DNA of 64,000 bases from Sphingobacterium sp. N143 (GTDB taxonomy: Bacteria; Bacteroidota; Bacteroidia; Sphingobacteriales; Sphingobacteriaceae): positions 1-64,000 of the forward strand of contig NZ_JACAIS010000013.1 in NCBI RefSeq assembly GCF_030325625.1, read 5' to 3'. The notes below the pieces were generated by a model. That model was not told the DNA's origin. It saw only the letters and a program-made list of their open reading frames with translations, and searched no databases. This document shows, piece by piece, positions 27,813 to 36,993 of this stretch (the first letter of the stretch is position 1; the number at the start of each line of letters is the position of its first letter). Made by a program: the position numbers and the translations under genes.

Positions 27813-29594
27813 ATGAAAAAGAAATTTATACACTATATCCTTTGCCTGGGGCTATCCACATCGTTAACGAGCTGCAGCAATTTACTGGATCTCGATCCGG
27901 AAGGTACATTGACAGAACAAAGTACTTTCACAAATTATAATAACTTTATTTCTTATGCTTGGCAATTCTATGGCACTTTTCCAGGCTATAGTAATGCAGC
28001 GCCTGATGCTGAGGTCCATGGTGACCTATTTGCCAAGGCACAGGCAAACGCCACTTCTGATTGGGCTTGGCAGCGGAAGGTGGTTCCATCCACAAGTGAC
28101 GATTACAGTAACCCATTTGTGCAGATACGATCGATCAATGTGCTTTTGGATAATATAGAAGGTGCAGGTCAATTGTCTGAGCCAGAAAAGAAGCATATCC
28201 GTAGCATAGGCTACTTTTTTAAGGCTTACCAATACATGGATCTGCTTAACAAATTCGGTCAGGCGATCTGGGTAGAGCGCACGATTAACGATGGTGATAC
28301 CGATATTCTGTACGGTACCCCTGGAAGTCGTGATGAGATTGCCGCACACATCGCTGAAATGCTCCGTTATGCTGGAGAAAATATCAAGGAAAACGGGGAC
28401 GGCCCCAATACCATAAATCGTCAGGTTGTCTTGGCGCTGACCGCACGTTTTGGCTTACGGGAAGGGACCTGGCGGAAATATCATCAGCTTAAAGATGCCG
28501 AAAAATACCTCAGGCTGTCAACAGCAGCGGCCGAAAAAATTCTATCCAGTACGATACCACTGTTGAGCAATTATGACCTGCTGTTCAACAGTGAATCATT
28601 GGCTAATGTAGCCGAGGTCTTTCTGTATAAACAGTATGAGCTGAATCAGATTACACATAGTTTAGCATCCCTGGCACGTAATTCCTCCGGCAGATGGGAT
28701 CTCACCAAGAAAGCTGTGGATATGTACCTGATGAAAGATGGGAAAACCCGCTGGATAAGCCCATCATTTGATGGAGATGAAAGTGCATATGCTGAATTCC
28801 GGAACCGTGATACCCGTCTATACTTTACCATTCCACCTCCTTATAAAGTTAAAATAGGAGCAACAAATATGCTTTGGGAGTATACCGATGATCCCAAGGA
28901 CCGGGAGTATATCGATTTGATGGCCACACTTTCAGACGATAAGCATAAAACTTTACCCTGGATGAACTGGGAAGGTCTAATATTGAAAGAAGAACCGCAT
29001 TATGTAGATTTCACCAATGGACAACCCTATAGTGTGAGTTATACCGGATACCGATTTTACAAATTCAGTAATAAAATCAATAGAATCCAGAATGTGGATA
29101 TCAACGATGCTCCTATATTCAGACTCGGGGAACTATTGGTAGGCTATGCAGAAGCAAAATATGAACTGGGGGAAATCAACCAGCAAATTATCGATCAAAC
29201 GATAAACAGATTAAGGGCACGCGGAGGAGTGGCTCCACTGCAGTTAACTGCAATTCCACAGGACCCTAAACGTGATGAGACTGTAAGCCCAGCACTGTGG
29301 GAAATACGTCGGGAGCGTGCTGTTGAACTGATGGGTGAAGGATTTCGGTTCGATGATCTCAGAAGATGGAAAAAAATGGATTATGCTGTTGCTCAGAAAT
29401 TAGGAAGATATATTACCAAGGGGGTGGATGTCCCTGCCAATACGCCCATTCCGGTAGAAAATGGACAGGCAAAAGGCTATATCGCCTACGAAGGTAAAGC
29501 ACCATCTCCATTTCCTGAGTACTATTATTTGTATCCGATACCAGCGGCAGAACTGGTACAGAATAAAAGTTTAAAACAGAACGAAGGTTGGTAA
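27813..29594 (+). CDS. SusD/RagB-family substrate-binding lipoprotein
   Basis: A 593-residue surface lipoprotein (lipobox TSLTSCSNLLDLDPEG, Cys21; the LDLDPEG start is typical of SusD). The helical TPR-like core shows family wording: IRSINVLLDNIEGAGQLSEPEKKHIRSIGYFFKAYQYMDLLNKFGQAIWV near the middle, FRLGELLVGYAEAKYELGEI, TINRLRARGGV and IRRERAVELMGEGFRFDDLRRWKKM. The C-terminus gives the usual YYLYPIPAAELVQNKSLKQN-GW ending. It is in an operon between the SusC gene and the arylsulfatase gene, with 23- and 16-base gaps, and acts as the ligand-capturing lid of the transporter. Confidence 0.96.
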   Translation: MKKKFIHYILCLGLSTSLTSCSNLLDLDPEGTLTEQSTFTNYNNFISYAWQFYGTFPGYSNAAPDAEVHGDLFAKAQANATSDWAWQRKVVPSTSDDYSNPFVQIRSINVLLDNIEGAGQLSEPEKKHIRSIGYFFKAYQYMDLLNKFGQAIWVERTINDGDTDILYGTPGSRDEIAAHIAEMLRYAGENIKENGDGPNTINRQVVLALTARFGLREGTWRKYHQLKDAEKYLRLSTAAAEKILSSTIPLLSNYDLLFNSESLANVAEVFLYKQYELNQITHSLASLARNSSGRWDLTKKAVDMYLMKDGKTRWISPSFDGDESAYAEFRNRDTRLYFTIPPPYKVKIGATNMLWEYTDDPKDREYIDLMATLSDDKHKTLPWMNWEGLILKEEPHYVDFTNGQPYSVSYTGYRFYKFSNKINRIQNVDINDAPIFRLGELLVGYAEAKYELGEINQQIIDQTINRLRARGGVAPLQLTAIPQDPKRDETVSPALWEIRRERAVELMGEGFRFDDLRRWKKMDYAVAQKLGRYITKGVDVPANTPIPVENGQAKGYIAYEGKAPSPFPEYYYLYPIPAAELVQNKSLKQNEGW

Positions 29595-29610
29595 AAATAA
29601 TTTAGAACAC

Positions 29611-31059
29611 ATGAAAGCACTAACATTTATCGCGCTGAAGAAAGCAGTCTTAGCTACCCTATTGGTGGCAACAACAAGCTGTATTTTTGCGCAAACTGGA
29701 AACAAAAGACCAAATATAGTTTTTATTATGGCTGATGATCTTGGTTATGGCGATTTGGGGGTTTATGGGCAGACGAAGATTGACACCAAACATATCGATT
29801 CATTGGCCCGAGCCGGTATGAAGTTTGACAACTTTTATGCGGGAACGTCGGTGTGTGCCCCATCACGTTCCTCCTTGATGACCGGACAGCATACTGGGCA
29901 CACTTACGTCCGGGGCAATAAGGAAATTGAACCAGAGGGCCAACAGCCACTGGCCGATTCGGTGCAGACTATCGCTATGCTGTTGCAAAAGGCAGGTTAT
30001 ACCACTGGTGCCTTTGGCAAATGGGGATTGGGCATGGTGGGTACAAGCGGTGCACCGGATCAGAAAGGATTTGACGAATTTTATGGATACAATTGTCAAC
30101 GACAATCGCATCGTTATTACCCTACCCACCTCTGGCATAATAAGCAACGGATCGAACTTGATGGCAATGGATTGATGGCAAAGGGTCAGTATGCACCGGC
30201 ATTGATTCAGGAGAGGACCCTTGCTTTTATCGATGCCAACAAAGATAAACCCTTCTTTCTTTTTGTTCCTACTGTACTGCCGCACGCCGAGCTCGCAGGA
30301 CCAGAGGATGAGTATTACAAACAATATGCCCATGAGTTTGATGAAAAGCCGTTCCGGGGCAATGATTATGGCCCCAAGGCAACAGTTCCGGGATATGCAG
30401 GTGTAGATAAGCCCCATGCGATGTATGCTAGTATGGTAAGCCGGATGGATGCGTATGTAGGTCAAATCGTTGAACGACTACGTCAAAATAACCTGCTGGA
30501 CAATACCATTATCCTATTCACTAGTGATAATGGGGCGCATAAGGAAGGCGGAGCCGACCCCAACTTTTTCAATAGCTCAGGCGGATTGAGGGGGACAAAG
30601 CGTGATCTTTATGAAGGCGGGATAAAGACTCCGTTCATTGCTTATTGGCCAGGTAAAATTGCCGAAGGAAAAACATCAAATTATGTAGGCGCCTTTTGGG
30701 ATATTATGCCAACGATGGTTGAACTAGCCAAAACAGATCATCCTAGATATACCGATGGGATTTCTTTTGTTCCCACTTTGCTGGGGCAAAGCAAAAAGCA
30801 AAAGCAGCATGACTATCTTTATTGGGAATTCCATGAGGACGGAGGACGTCAGGCTGTGCGTAAAGGTAATTGGAAGCTCATATTGCAGCAAGTAATGAGC
30901 GGCGCACCAATAGCGGAATTGTATAATCTTAAACAAGATCCAAAGGAGCAGCATAATATTGCTACCGATAAGCCCAGAAAAGTAGCGGAATTACGCCGTT
31001 TGATCGAGGAAGCGCACGTTGAAAGTCCTATTTTCCCTTTGACCAAGAAGGCTCAATAA
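29611..31059 (+). CDS. Secreted arylsulfatase, Cys-type (type I sulfatase)
   Basis: A 482-residue exported sulfatase (signal peptide to about residue 27, SCIFAQT). The formylglycine motif is C82-A-P-S-R, followed by the usual SSLMTGQHTGHT. Metal-binding and active-site elements are present: MADDLGYGD (two Asp), FGKWGLG (Lys), HAELAGP and FTSDNGAHKEGG (Asp, Asn, His). The Cys-type site needs a maturation enzyme, an FGE or a radical-SAM anSME, which is not encoded in the window. Being the third gene of the SusC-SusD unit, it presumably removes sulfate from the imported or captured ligand. The exact subfamily and linkage cannot be read off. Confidence 0.94.
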   Translation: MKALTFIALKKAVLATLLVATTSCIFAQTGNKRPNIVFIMADDLGYGDLGVYGQTKIDTKHIDSLARAGMKFDNFYAGTSVCAPSRSSLMTGQHTGHTYVRGNKEIEPEGQQPLADSVQTIAMLLQKAGYTTGAFGKWGLGMVGTSGAPDQKGFDEFYGYNCQRQSHRYYPTHLWHNKQRIELDGNGLMAKGQYAPALIQERTLAFIDANKDKPFFLFVPTVLPHAELAGPEDEYYKQYAHEFDEKPFRGNDYGPKATVPGYAGVDKPHAMYASMVSRMDAYVGQIVERLRQNNLLDNTIILFTSDNGAHKEGGADPNFFNSSGGLRGTKRDLYEGGIKTPFIAYWPGKIAEGKTSNYVGAFWDIMPTMVELAKTDHPRYTDGISFVPTLLGQSKKQKQHDYLYWEFHEDGGRQAVRKGNWKLILQQVMSGAPIAELYNLKQDPKEQHNIATDKPRKVAELRRLIEEAHVESPIFPLTKKAQ

Positions 31060-31121
31060 ACATTCATTGGCTTAGTTGAGCGAAATAAGTTAAACCCAGA
31101 AACAAGATCAGCTTTGTGGTC

Positions 31122-31158
31122 ATAAAACGATGGAATATAAGATGTTCCATCGTTTTAT
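31122..31158 (+). terminator. Terminator after the sulfatase gene
   Basis: A perfect 14-bp stem (ATAAAACGATGGAA / TTCCATCGTTTTAT) with a 9-base loop and a T-rich descending arm lies 63 bases after the sulfatase stop. It closes the SusC-SusD-sulfatase transcript. The rest of the gap to 31392 shows no gene. Confidence 0.8.
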
Positions 31159-31392
31159 TGTTAAATAAGCATGACAAAGGATCTAAGGTACACTGCTAAA
31201 TTTTCATAATGCTATTACCTACTTTTTTGATTGACTGGCGGCATAGCCCGTGATCTGCTAAAACAAAGCAGGCCTGAGATTGGTTTTTAATGGGAGATTC
31301 CTGATCTCGCTATGCGAGTTCAAGTTTCGGCTTGGCTGGCCAAAGCAATTGAAGTAAATAGCAGTCAAGGGAATATAGAGCGGGCGACACGT

Positions 31393-32517
31393 ATGAAAAG
31401 AAGAAAATTTTTAGTGCAAACAGGCCTTGTAGGAGCAGGTTTCGCCTTGAGTGCAGCAAGGCCTGATATTTTGATGGCAACAATTAAAGACGATAAGATG
31501 GTAACACCTGAAAATTTAGTTCAACAGAAACGGTTTCGTCCCAGCGATAAAGCTGGATTTGGAGGGGTAGCCCTAGGTAATGGATTTCAGTACAACTCAG
31601 ATCTTGACTGTCTACAGGCAGTAGAAGCGGCCTGGAAGGCAGGGGTACGATTATTTGATACTTCACCCTGGTATGGTCTGGGCATCAGTGAGCGTCGAAT
31701 GGGCTTATTTTTAAAAGATCAGCCCCGGGAGAGCTTTACGCTTTCAACCAAAGTGGGACGCCTCCTAGTGCCCAAAGAAGATTTTACCATGGAACAGTTG
31801 TTATGGAAGGGGAAACTAAATTTTAGCTATACCTATGATTATAGTGCTTCCGGGGTACGAAAAAGTGTCGAAGACAGCCTACAGCGCCTGGGACTGTCGT
31901 CTATCGATGTTGTCTTTATTCACGATCTTTCACCCGATAATGGCGACATGAAGGACAGCTATGCCAGCTATTTTGAGCAAGCCGCTAAAGGCGCTATGCC
32001 CGAGCTGACCAAGATGCGGGAAGAAGGGATCATAAAGGGATGGGGGCTAGGGGTCAATACCATAGAACCCATATTGCAAACCCTGGATGTTGCAGATCCC
32101 GATATTTTTCTTTCTGCCTGCCAATATTCGTTGATAAAACACGACGACGCGCTGAATCAGGTATTTCCGAAAGTTGCGGCCCGCGATGTGTCCATTGTTG
32201 TGGGGGCACCCCTATGTGCCGGTTTCTTGTCGGGTAAAGACCGTTATTTGTATGATGGCAGCTTTCCGGCAGGCGTGAAGGAAAAACGAACGGCTTTGCA
32301 GCGCGTGGCTCAGAATCATGCCGTGGACCTACGTACCGCCGCGCTACAATTTTCGGCTGCACCTGCCGAGGTTTCAGGCGTTATACCAGGAGCACATACT
32401 GCTGAACAGGCCATACAAAATGCAGCGTCTTTCAAGGCTACGATTCCAGTAGGTTTTTGGGAGGAATTAAGGCATGAAAAACTCATTGCTGAAAATGCAC
32501 CAGTACCGAAGGCATAG
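31393..32517 (+). CDS. Tat-exported aldo/keto reductase
   Basis: A 374-residue protein starting at MKRRKFLVQTGLVGAGFALS; the in-frame ATG 81 bases upstream gives an unlikely N-terminus, while this start gives a twin-arginine signal (RRKFL, then a hydrophobic stretch and SAARP). The mature part is an aldo/keto reductase barrel: FGGVALGNGFQYNSD, AGVRLFDTSPWYGLGISERRMG (active-site Asp and Tyr), STKVGRLLVP (Lys), SLQRLGLSSIDVVFIHDLSP (His) and VIPGAHTAEQ for the nucleotide site. Export of a nicotinamide-type reductase is odd; Tat export suggests that it folds with its cofactor first. It may act on sugar products of the adjacent locus, though a terminator separates them. Confidence 0.9.
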   Translation: MKRRKFLVQTGLVGAGFALSAARPDILMATIKDDKMVTPENLVQQKRFRPSDKAGFGGVALGNGFQYNSDLDCLQAVEAAWKAGVRLFDTSPWYGLGISERRMGLFLKDQPRESFTLSTKVGRLLVPKEDFTMEQLLWKGKLNFSYTYDYSASGVRKSVEDSLQRLGLSSIDVVFIHDLSPDNGDMKDSYASYFEQAAKGAMPELTKMREEGIIKGWGLGVNTIEPILQTLDVADPDIFLSACQYSLIKHDDALNQVFPKVAARDVSIVVGAPLCAGFLSGKDRYLYDGSFPAGVKEKRTALQRVAQNHAVDLRTAALQFSAAPAEVSGVIPGAHTAEQAIQNAASFKATIPVGFWEELRHEKLIAENAPVPKA

Positions 32518-32613
32518 TCAGATCCGCGGAAAAATACCAGCTATTTTGCCGCAAATTGTCAACCTCATCAAGCCAAATATGGGTTTTTACTGCAGTGAGA
32601 TTACTTAAAGAAT

Positions 32614-33294
32614 ATGATCGATTTTCATAAAATTTTTGCGGACGGCGTAGATTTTTCCTTTCTGGTTGAAATTGGCGCAAGGACCATTATAATGTTCCTG
32701 TTGATATTAATTATCTTGAGACTGTCAGGAAGGCGGGGCGTACGTCAGTTGACCCTTTTTGAGGTCGCTATTATCATTAGTTTAGGATCAGCTGCCGGAG
32801 ACCCCATGTTTCAGGAGGATCTTCCCATATTCTACTCCGTGGTTGTATTTATTTGTGTTATTGTGGTCTATAAATCGATTACCTGGCTGGCTTCCCGTTC
32901 CGAAAAGGTTACGCTGTTGTTGGAAGGAAAAGTACTGCCTGTGGTAAAAGATGGCGTGTTCGATATTAAGCATGAAAACGATAATAATTTTTCCAGGATG
33001 GAATTTTTCGCTGAATTGAGGAACTTAAATGTTGAACATTTGGGCCAGGTGAGGGAAGGGGTGTTGGAGATTGACGGGACCTTAAGTGTTTTGTTTTATG
33101 CTGATGACAAGGTCCGTTATGGATTGCCCCTGTTCCCATCAGCCTATAAAGCGGTGACAAGTGTAGCTTCCCCGGGACCCTATGCCTGTATGTATTGTGG
33201 GCAAGTGCTGTCTGATCTTGCACATCATTCAGCTGCCTGTCCGCGATGTAATCGAAAGAAATGGTGCAAAGCTTTAAATAATAAAAGAGTTTAA
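32614..33294 (+). CDS. DUF421 (YetF-like) membrane protein with C-terminal zinc ribbon
   Basis: A 226-residue inner-membrane protein. Three membrane helices (about 20-40, 46-62, 68-92) precede the DUF421 domain with its usual motifs LRLSGRRGVRQLTLFEVAIIISLGSAAGDPMF and EGKVLPVVKDGVFD. The family has no settled function; YetF-like proteins in Bacillus are linked to membrane and spore traits. The last 40 residues add an extra domain with two Cys pairs (CMYCGQ and CPRCNRK, plus His-His between them), which reads as a rubredoxin-like zinc ribbon. The start at 32614 places the first helix normally. Confidence 0.9.
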   Translation: MIDFHKIFADGVDFSFLVEIGARTIIMFLLILIILRLSGRRGVRQLTLFEVAIIISLGSAAGDPMFQEDLPIFYSVVVFICVIVVYKSITWLASRSEKVTLLLEGKVLPVVKDGVFDIKHENDNNFSRMEFFAELRNLNVEHLGQVREGVLEIDGTLSVLFYADDKVRYGLPLFPSAYKAVTSVASPGPYACMYCGQVLSDLAHHSAACPRCNRKKWCKALNNKRV

Positions 33295-33341
33295 ATATAC
33301 AGGTCATGCCGTTCTATCCATCCCTCTCATTCAAACAAAAC

Positions 33342-34364
33342 TTATCTCCGACCTGTCGGTATCTCCGCGGTGCCGCTTACATACTTTTCTTTCGACGCTA
33401 GTTTTATCTCGCGCGGAGTCTTTCCAAAATGCTTTTTGAAGGCATGGGTAAAATGGTGTGGATATTCATAACGACAATATCCAGCTATCTCCTTAATACT
33501 GTAATCTCCACTTCCTAGGGCATGCAAAGCCCATTCCATACGATGCTTACAGACAAATTTTTTGACCGAACAGTTGAAGTGCTGTTTAAATATACGTCCC
33601 AGTGTGGTTGGATTTGAATTGAACTGCTTACAGAGCAGATCGATATCGATTGGCTCATGCAGATGTCTGAGTATCCACTGTTTGATGAAGGAAGCTTTCT
33701 CCGCTCCTCTGACCTCCGGTGGTTGGCTATCCTGATCGGGACTCATTTCATAGTAATGGAGCAGTATCAGCAAGATAATTTCCCTTACTTTGACCCGGAA
33801 ATAGGAGCGAGAGAGACTGGCTGGCATCGTGTTATCTATAATTTCTTTGAGGCATTCCCTTACCTTAAAAGGAATCGGTTGAGCCTGCGCAAATAGCTTA
33901 AAGCCTTTACCCTGGGCAACGGCTTTGTCAAATCGCTCCCTGATCAAAGGGCATACCAGCTCCAATGCGGAAAGGAAATCCAAAGGTAGCATCAGGTCGA
34001 TACACCGCCGGTCGACCGTATAATGAAGATCACCACGCACATAAGGCATATAAAAAAGATTGAACTGCCCGTCTCTGATTTCAATCGGAAGATTGCTGTC
34101 CGATTCCTTGATAGGGATATACGAAGAATAGCCCTCGAGTTCAAACTGAATCTTTAAGAGACCGTTTTTGTGCGTAGTGGGGTATACAAACGGCTTTTTC
34201 AAGCTTAACTCCCGATAAATCAAAATATAATCGCGATCCTTCCAGATCTGTTCTTTGACATCTGCATAGCTGATATCATCCATAATGATGCTCATGTAAT
34301 CTTCCTGGAGCGTAATCAGCCGATGCTCAAAGGCCGATGCGAAGCACAGATTCTCGTCTATCAT
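33342..34364 (-). CDS. AraC-family transcriptional regulator of the siderophore-receptor locus
   Basis: A 340-residue regulator if it starts at MIDENLCFASAF. The longer open frame to 34565 runs through the intergenic promoter region and past the receptor start on the other strand, so the shorter start is preferred. The N-terminal 230 residues form a ligand-binding region, and the C-terminal 100 form a double helix-turn-helix (IDIDLLCKQFNSNPTTLGRIFKQHF, SIKEIAGYCRYEYPHHFTHAFKKHFGKTPREIK). It is divergent from a siderophore receptor, the usual position of PchR/YbtA-type activators that respond to the ferric siderophore. By analogy it should activate the receptor when its siderophore is available (inference). 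Confidence 0.9.
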   Translation of the reverse strand: MIDENLCFASAFEHRLITLQEDYMSIIMDDISYADVKEQIWKDRDYILIYRELSLKKPFVYPTTHKNGLLKIQFELEGYSSYIPIKESDSNLPIEIRDGQFNLFYMPYVRGDLHYTVDRRCIDLMLPLDFLSALELVCPLIRERFDKAVAQGKGFKLFAQAQPIPFKVRECLKEIIDNTMPASLSRSYFRVKVREIILLILLHYYEMSPDQDSQPPEVRGAEKASFIKQWILRHLHEPIDIDLLCKQFNSNPTTLGRIFKQHFNCSVKKFVCKHRMEWALHALGSGDYSIKEIAGYCRYEYPHHFTHAFKKHFGKTPREIKLASKEKYVSGTAEIPTGRR

Positions 34365-34424
34365 GGTCAAAATTCGTTGATATAATACTCGTTTTCTCGT
34401 TGGTATTTCAACAAAAATACATTT

Positions 34425-34462
34425 TATTTTTGCAAAATTATTTAGACTTATTAAAAATAGAT
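34425..34462 (+). promoter_or_regulatory. Candidate promoter and Fur-box-like sequence for the siderophore receptor
   Basis: TATTTTTG (34425-34432) fits the TAnnTTTG -7 element, with a TTG 22 bases before it (34400-34402), slightly long. Directly after it, TTATTTAGACTTATTAAAAA (34437-34456) resembles an AT-rich Fur-type operator. Both assignments are tentative. Confidence 0.3.
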
Positions 34463-34554
34463 ACTGTAATTCATGTAAAATGGGCAAGAGTAGCCGATTT
34501 TGCAACGCAGTGTTTTCAGCATGATTCATCATTAATCTACATACTATATATATT

Positions 34555-36969
34555 ATGAAAAACAATTACATCACTTTTCAATCGCTGGGAATAGTGATTT
34601 TATTTAGCCTCATTTTTCCATGTGCCGCATTGGCGCAGCAAATGGGAAAAATAAGTGGGCAGGTCTTTACCACCGACCATAAACCCTTGGCGTATGCATC
34701 CGTCGTATTGCGCGATACACGTTTTGGCACCCGAGTGGATGAGCAGGGGAACTTTAGGCTGGAGGCACCGGCAGGAAACTATACCTTGGTCATTACCTAT
34801 GCGGGATATGCCGCCATGACCAGATCGCTCCGGATCGAAGCCGGAGACAACCAATCCATTGATCCAATTATCATCGAATCAAAATACAACGAACTACGGG
34901 AAGTGGTTGTCGAGGATATTCAGAAGAATAAGTTTGCCCGAAAGGAAACAGAGGACATCTCGCGTATGCCACTGGCGAATCTACAGAATGCACAAGTGTA
35001 TTCGGTCATTCCGAAGGAACTGATCCAGGAATTGGGTGCTACGGATTACAACACGGCCATGAGCCAGGTTGCCGGTGCAGTGGTGAGCAATGGGGTCAAC
35101 GATAGTGGAAATCAGATTTACATGCGTGGATTCAATGCCTATGTGACCATGCGGAACGGTTTGCCGAGCAATCCACGTACAGCATCCGAGATATTCAATA
35201 TTGAGCGGGTGGAGGTGATAAAAGGTCCCTCAGCAACCTTATTCGGATCACAGGTCACTTCCTACGGTGGGGTGGTCAACAATGTGACCAAGAAACCTTT
35301 CGAATCTTTCCGTGGTGAGGTAGGGTATACCACGGGGAGCTGGGGTATGAACCGTATCACGGCAGATATCAACACGCCACTCAATAAAGACAGGACTGCC
35401 CTGGCTCGTTTTAATTTAATGGGAAGTACGCAGGATGGTTTTCAGGATGCCGGAAAACAGAAGGCCATGGGATTTGCAGGTAGCCTCCTGTTCAAACCCA
35501 ACGAACGCACCACCGTCCGTTTTGACGCAGATATCTATGTTCCCGAAAAAACATTATTAGCTTATGTAAGGAATACCAATAAGTTGTCTTACGGTACAAT
35601 GGATAAAGTTCCGCTTCCATATGACCGCGCGATGTTGAGTGATGATATCACAACCTCACGGGCCAATATGAATGTCGGGACAGAACTGGAGTACCGCATT
35701 TCCGAAAACTGGGTCTCGCGTACTTCTTACCAATTTAATCAGAGCGGGGACAAAGAGTCAATTTTCTTTGTGCCAACTTATCTCAATGATAACCAGATTC
35801 AGCGGCGTTACCGTATTTTTGACCGCTATAATCTGACCTACAATTCTTTGCAGCAAAATTTTACAGGTGATTACTACCTGGGTAAAGTAAAGAATACACT
35901 CGTTGCAGGTCTTGACTATTCTTATTATAAGAGTACAGATCAGAGCATGTCACCTGCTTTTATTACCTACGATACCATCGGTATCACCGATGCGGCCTGG
36001 AAGCCGATCTCCCGGGCTGATATCCAAAAATCCAGGGCTGAAAATAGTCCCGGTGACTCTTATAGCCGATCCAGCTACAAAAACCTGAGTGCTTATATTT
36101 CGAATGTAACCAATCTATCGGACCGCTTGTTTGTGATGCTGAGCATGCGCCTGAACCACTATATTAATGGGGATTCCTATAGCTATACCCCCAATGTCAA
36201 TCCGGCCATGAGCACCGCGGTAACGACTGAGGGTTATAAGCAGACCAATGTATCGCCAAAAATTGGGTTAGTATACCAGCCGATCAAAGATCAGCTGTCT
36301 GTGTTTGCAAACTACATGAACAGTTTCACCAATCTGGCTTCTTCACGTGGTTATGCCAGCGAAAATCAGGCTGGCGAACCCGAAATGATGAACTGGAAGC
36401 CGGAGCAGGCCAATCAATTTGAAGTGGGGGCAAAGGCCGAATTGTTCGGCGGGAAAGTAAATACCACGGTCAGTTATTACAACATTGAAGTGTCCAACAT
36501 TCTCTGGACAGTTGCCGATGGCATCAGCGTACAGAACGGTAAATCAAGAAGCCGCGGGTTCGAATTTGATTTTATTGCCAGTCCATTGCGCGGCTGGAAC
36601 GTAATTCTCGGCTATGGTTACAATGATAATAAATACATCAAAAATACAGCTTCCACACAGGGAAAACGTATGGTATGGACGCCTAAAAATGTTGCTAACG
36701 TATGGACATCCTACAAATTTCTTGATGGACGGATCAAGGGATTTGGGATCGGGGTCGGCTTAAATCATGTCGATAAAGTTTACCTGGACCTTGATGAGGT
36801 ATTTGCAACACCTGCCTATACGGTATTCGGTGCGACAGCATTTTATGATCAGCCCAAATATAGGATTGGATTAAAGCTCAATAACCTGGGCAATATCGAT
36901 TACTGGGATTTTTATGGAAAACCACAGAAGCCGACCGAAGTGCTGGCTAGTTTGTCCTTCAAATTCTAA
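34555..36969 (+). CDS. TonB-dependent siderophore receptor
   Basis: An 804-residue outer-membrane receptor. Signal peptide residues 1-24 (ending ALAQQ), CarboxypepD_reg-like domain about 28-115 (ISGQVFTTDHKPLAYASVVLRD), plug about 125-240 (VYSVIPKELIQELGATDYNTAMSQVAGAVVSNGVNDSGNQIYMRGF, IFNIERVEVIKGPSATLFGSQ) and a siderophore-type barrel. Family landmarks include YGGVVNNVTKKPF, WKPEQANQFEVGAKAELFGGKVNTTVSYYNI and the closing VLASLSFKF. It is followed after 24 bases by a PepSY membrane protein, a common partner that reduces the ferric siderophore, and is divergent from an AraC regulator. Substrate class: ferric siderophore, probably a xenosiderophore because no synthesis genes are near. Confidence 0.95.
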   Translation: MKNNYITFQSLGIVILFSLIFPCAALAQQMGKISGQVFTTDHKPLAYASVVLRDTRFGTRVDEQGNFRLEAPAGNYTLVITYAGYAAMTRSLRIEAGDNQSIDPIIIESKYNELREVVVEDIQKNKFARKETEDISRMPLANLQNAQVYSVIPKELIQELGATDYNTAMSQVAGAVVSNGVNDSGNQIYMRGFNAYVTMRNGLPSNPRTASEIFNIERVEVIKGPSATLFGSQVTSYGGVVNNVTKKPFESFRGEVGYTTGSWGMNRITADINTPLNKDRTALARFNLMGSTQDGFQDAGKQKAMGFAGSLLFKPNERTTVRFDADIYVPEKTLLAYVRNTNKLSYGTMDKVPLPYDRAMLSDDITTSRANMNVGTELEYRISENWVSRTSYQFNQSGDKESIFFVPTYLNDNQIQRRYRIFDRYNLTYNSLQQNFTGDYYLGKVKNTLVAGLDYSYYKSTDQSMSPAFITYDTIGITDAAWKPISRADIQKSRAENSPGDSYSRSSYKNLSAYISNVTNLSDRLFVMLSMRLNHYINGDSYSYTPNVNPAMSTAVTTEGYKQTNVSPKIGLVYQPIKDQLSVFANYMNSFTNLASSRGYASENQAGEPEMMNWKPEQANQFEVGAKAELFGGKVNTTVSYYNIEVSNILWTVADGISVQNGKSRSRGFEFDFIASPLRGWNVILGYGYNDNKYIKNTASTQGKRMVWTPKNVANVWTSYKFLDGRIKGFGIGVGLNHVDKVYLDLDEVFATPAYTVFGATAFYDQPKYRIGLKLNNLGNIDYWDFYGKPQKPTEVLASLSFKF

Positions 36970-36993
36970 TCTACAGACTTAAAGAAAAAAGAA

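Noticed and set aside
34365-34565. N-terminal extension of the AraC regulator
   Set aside because: It would cover the divergent promoter region and run over the start of the receptor gene; the residues are not typical of the family.
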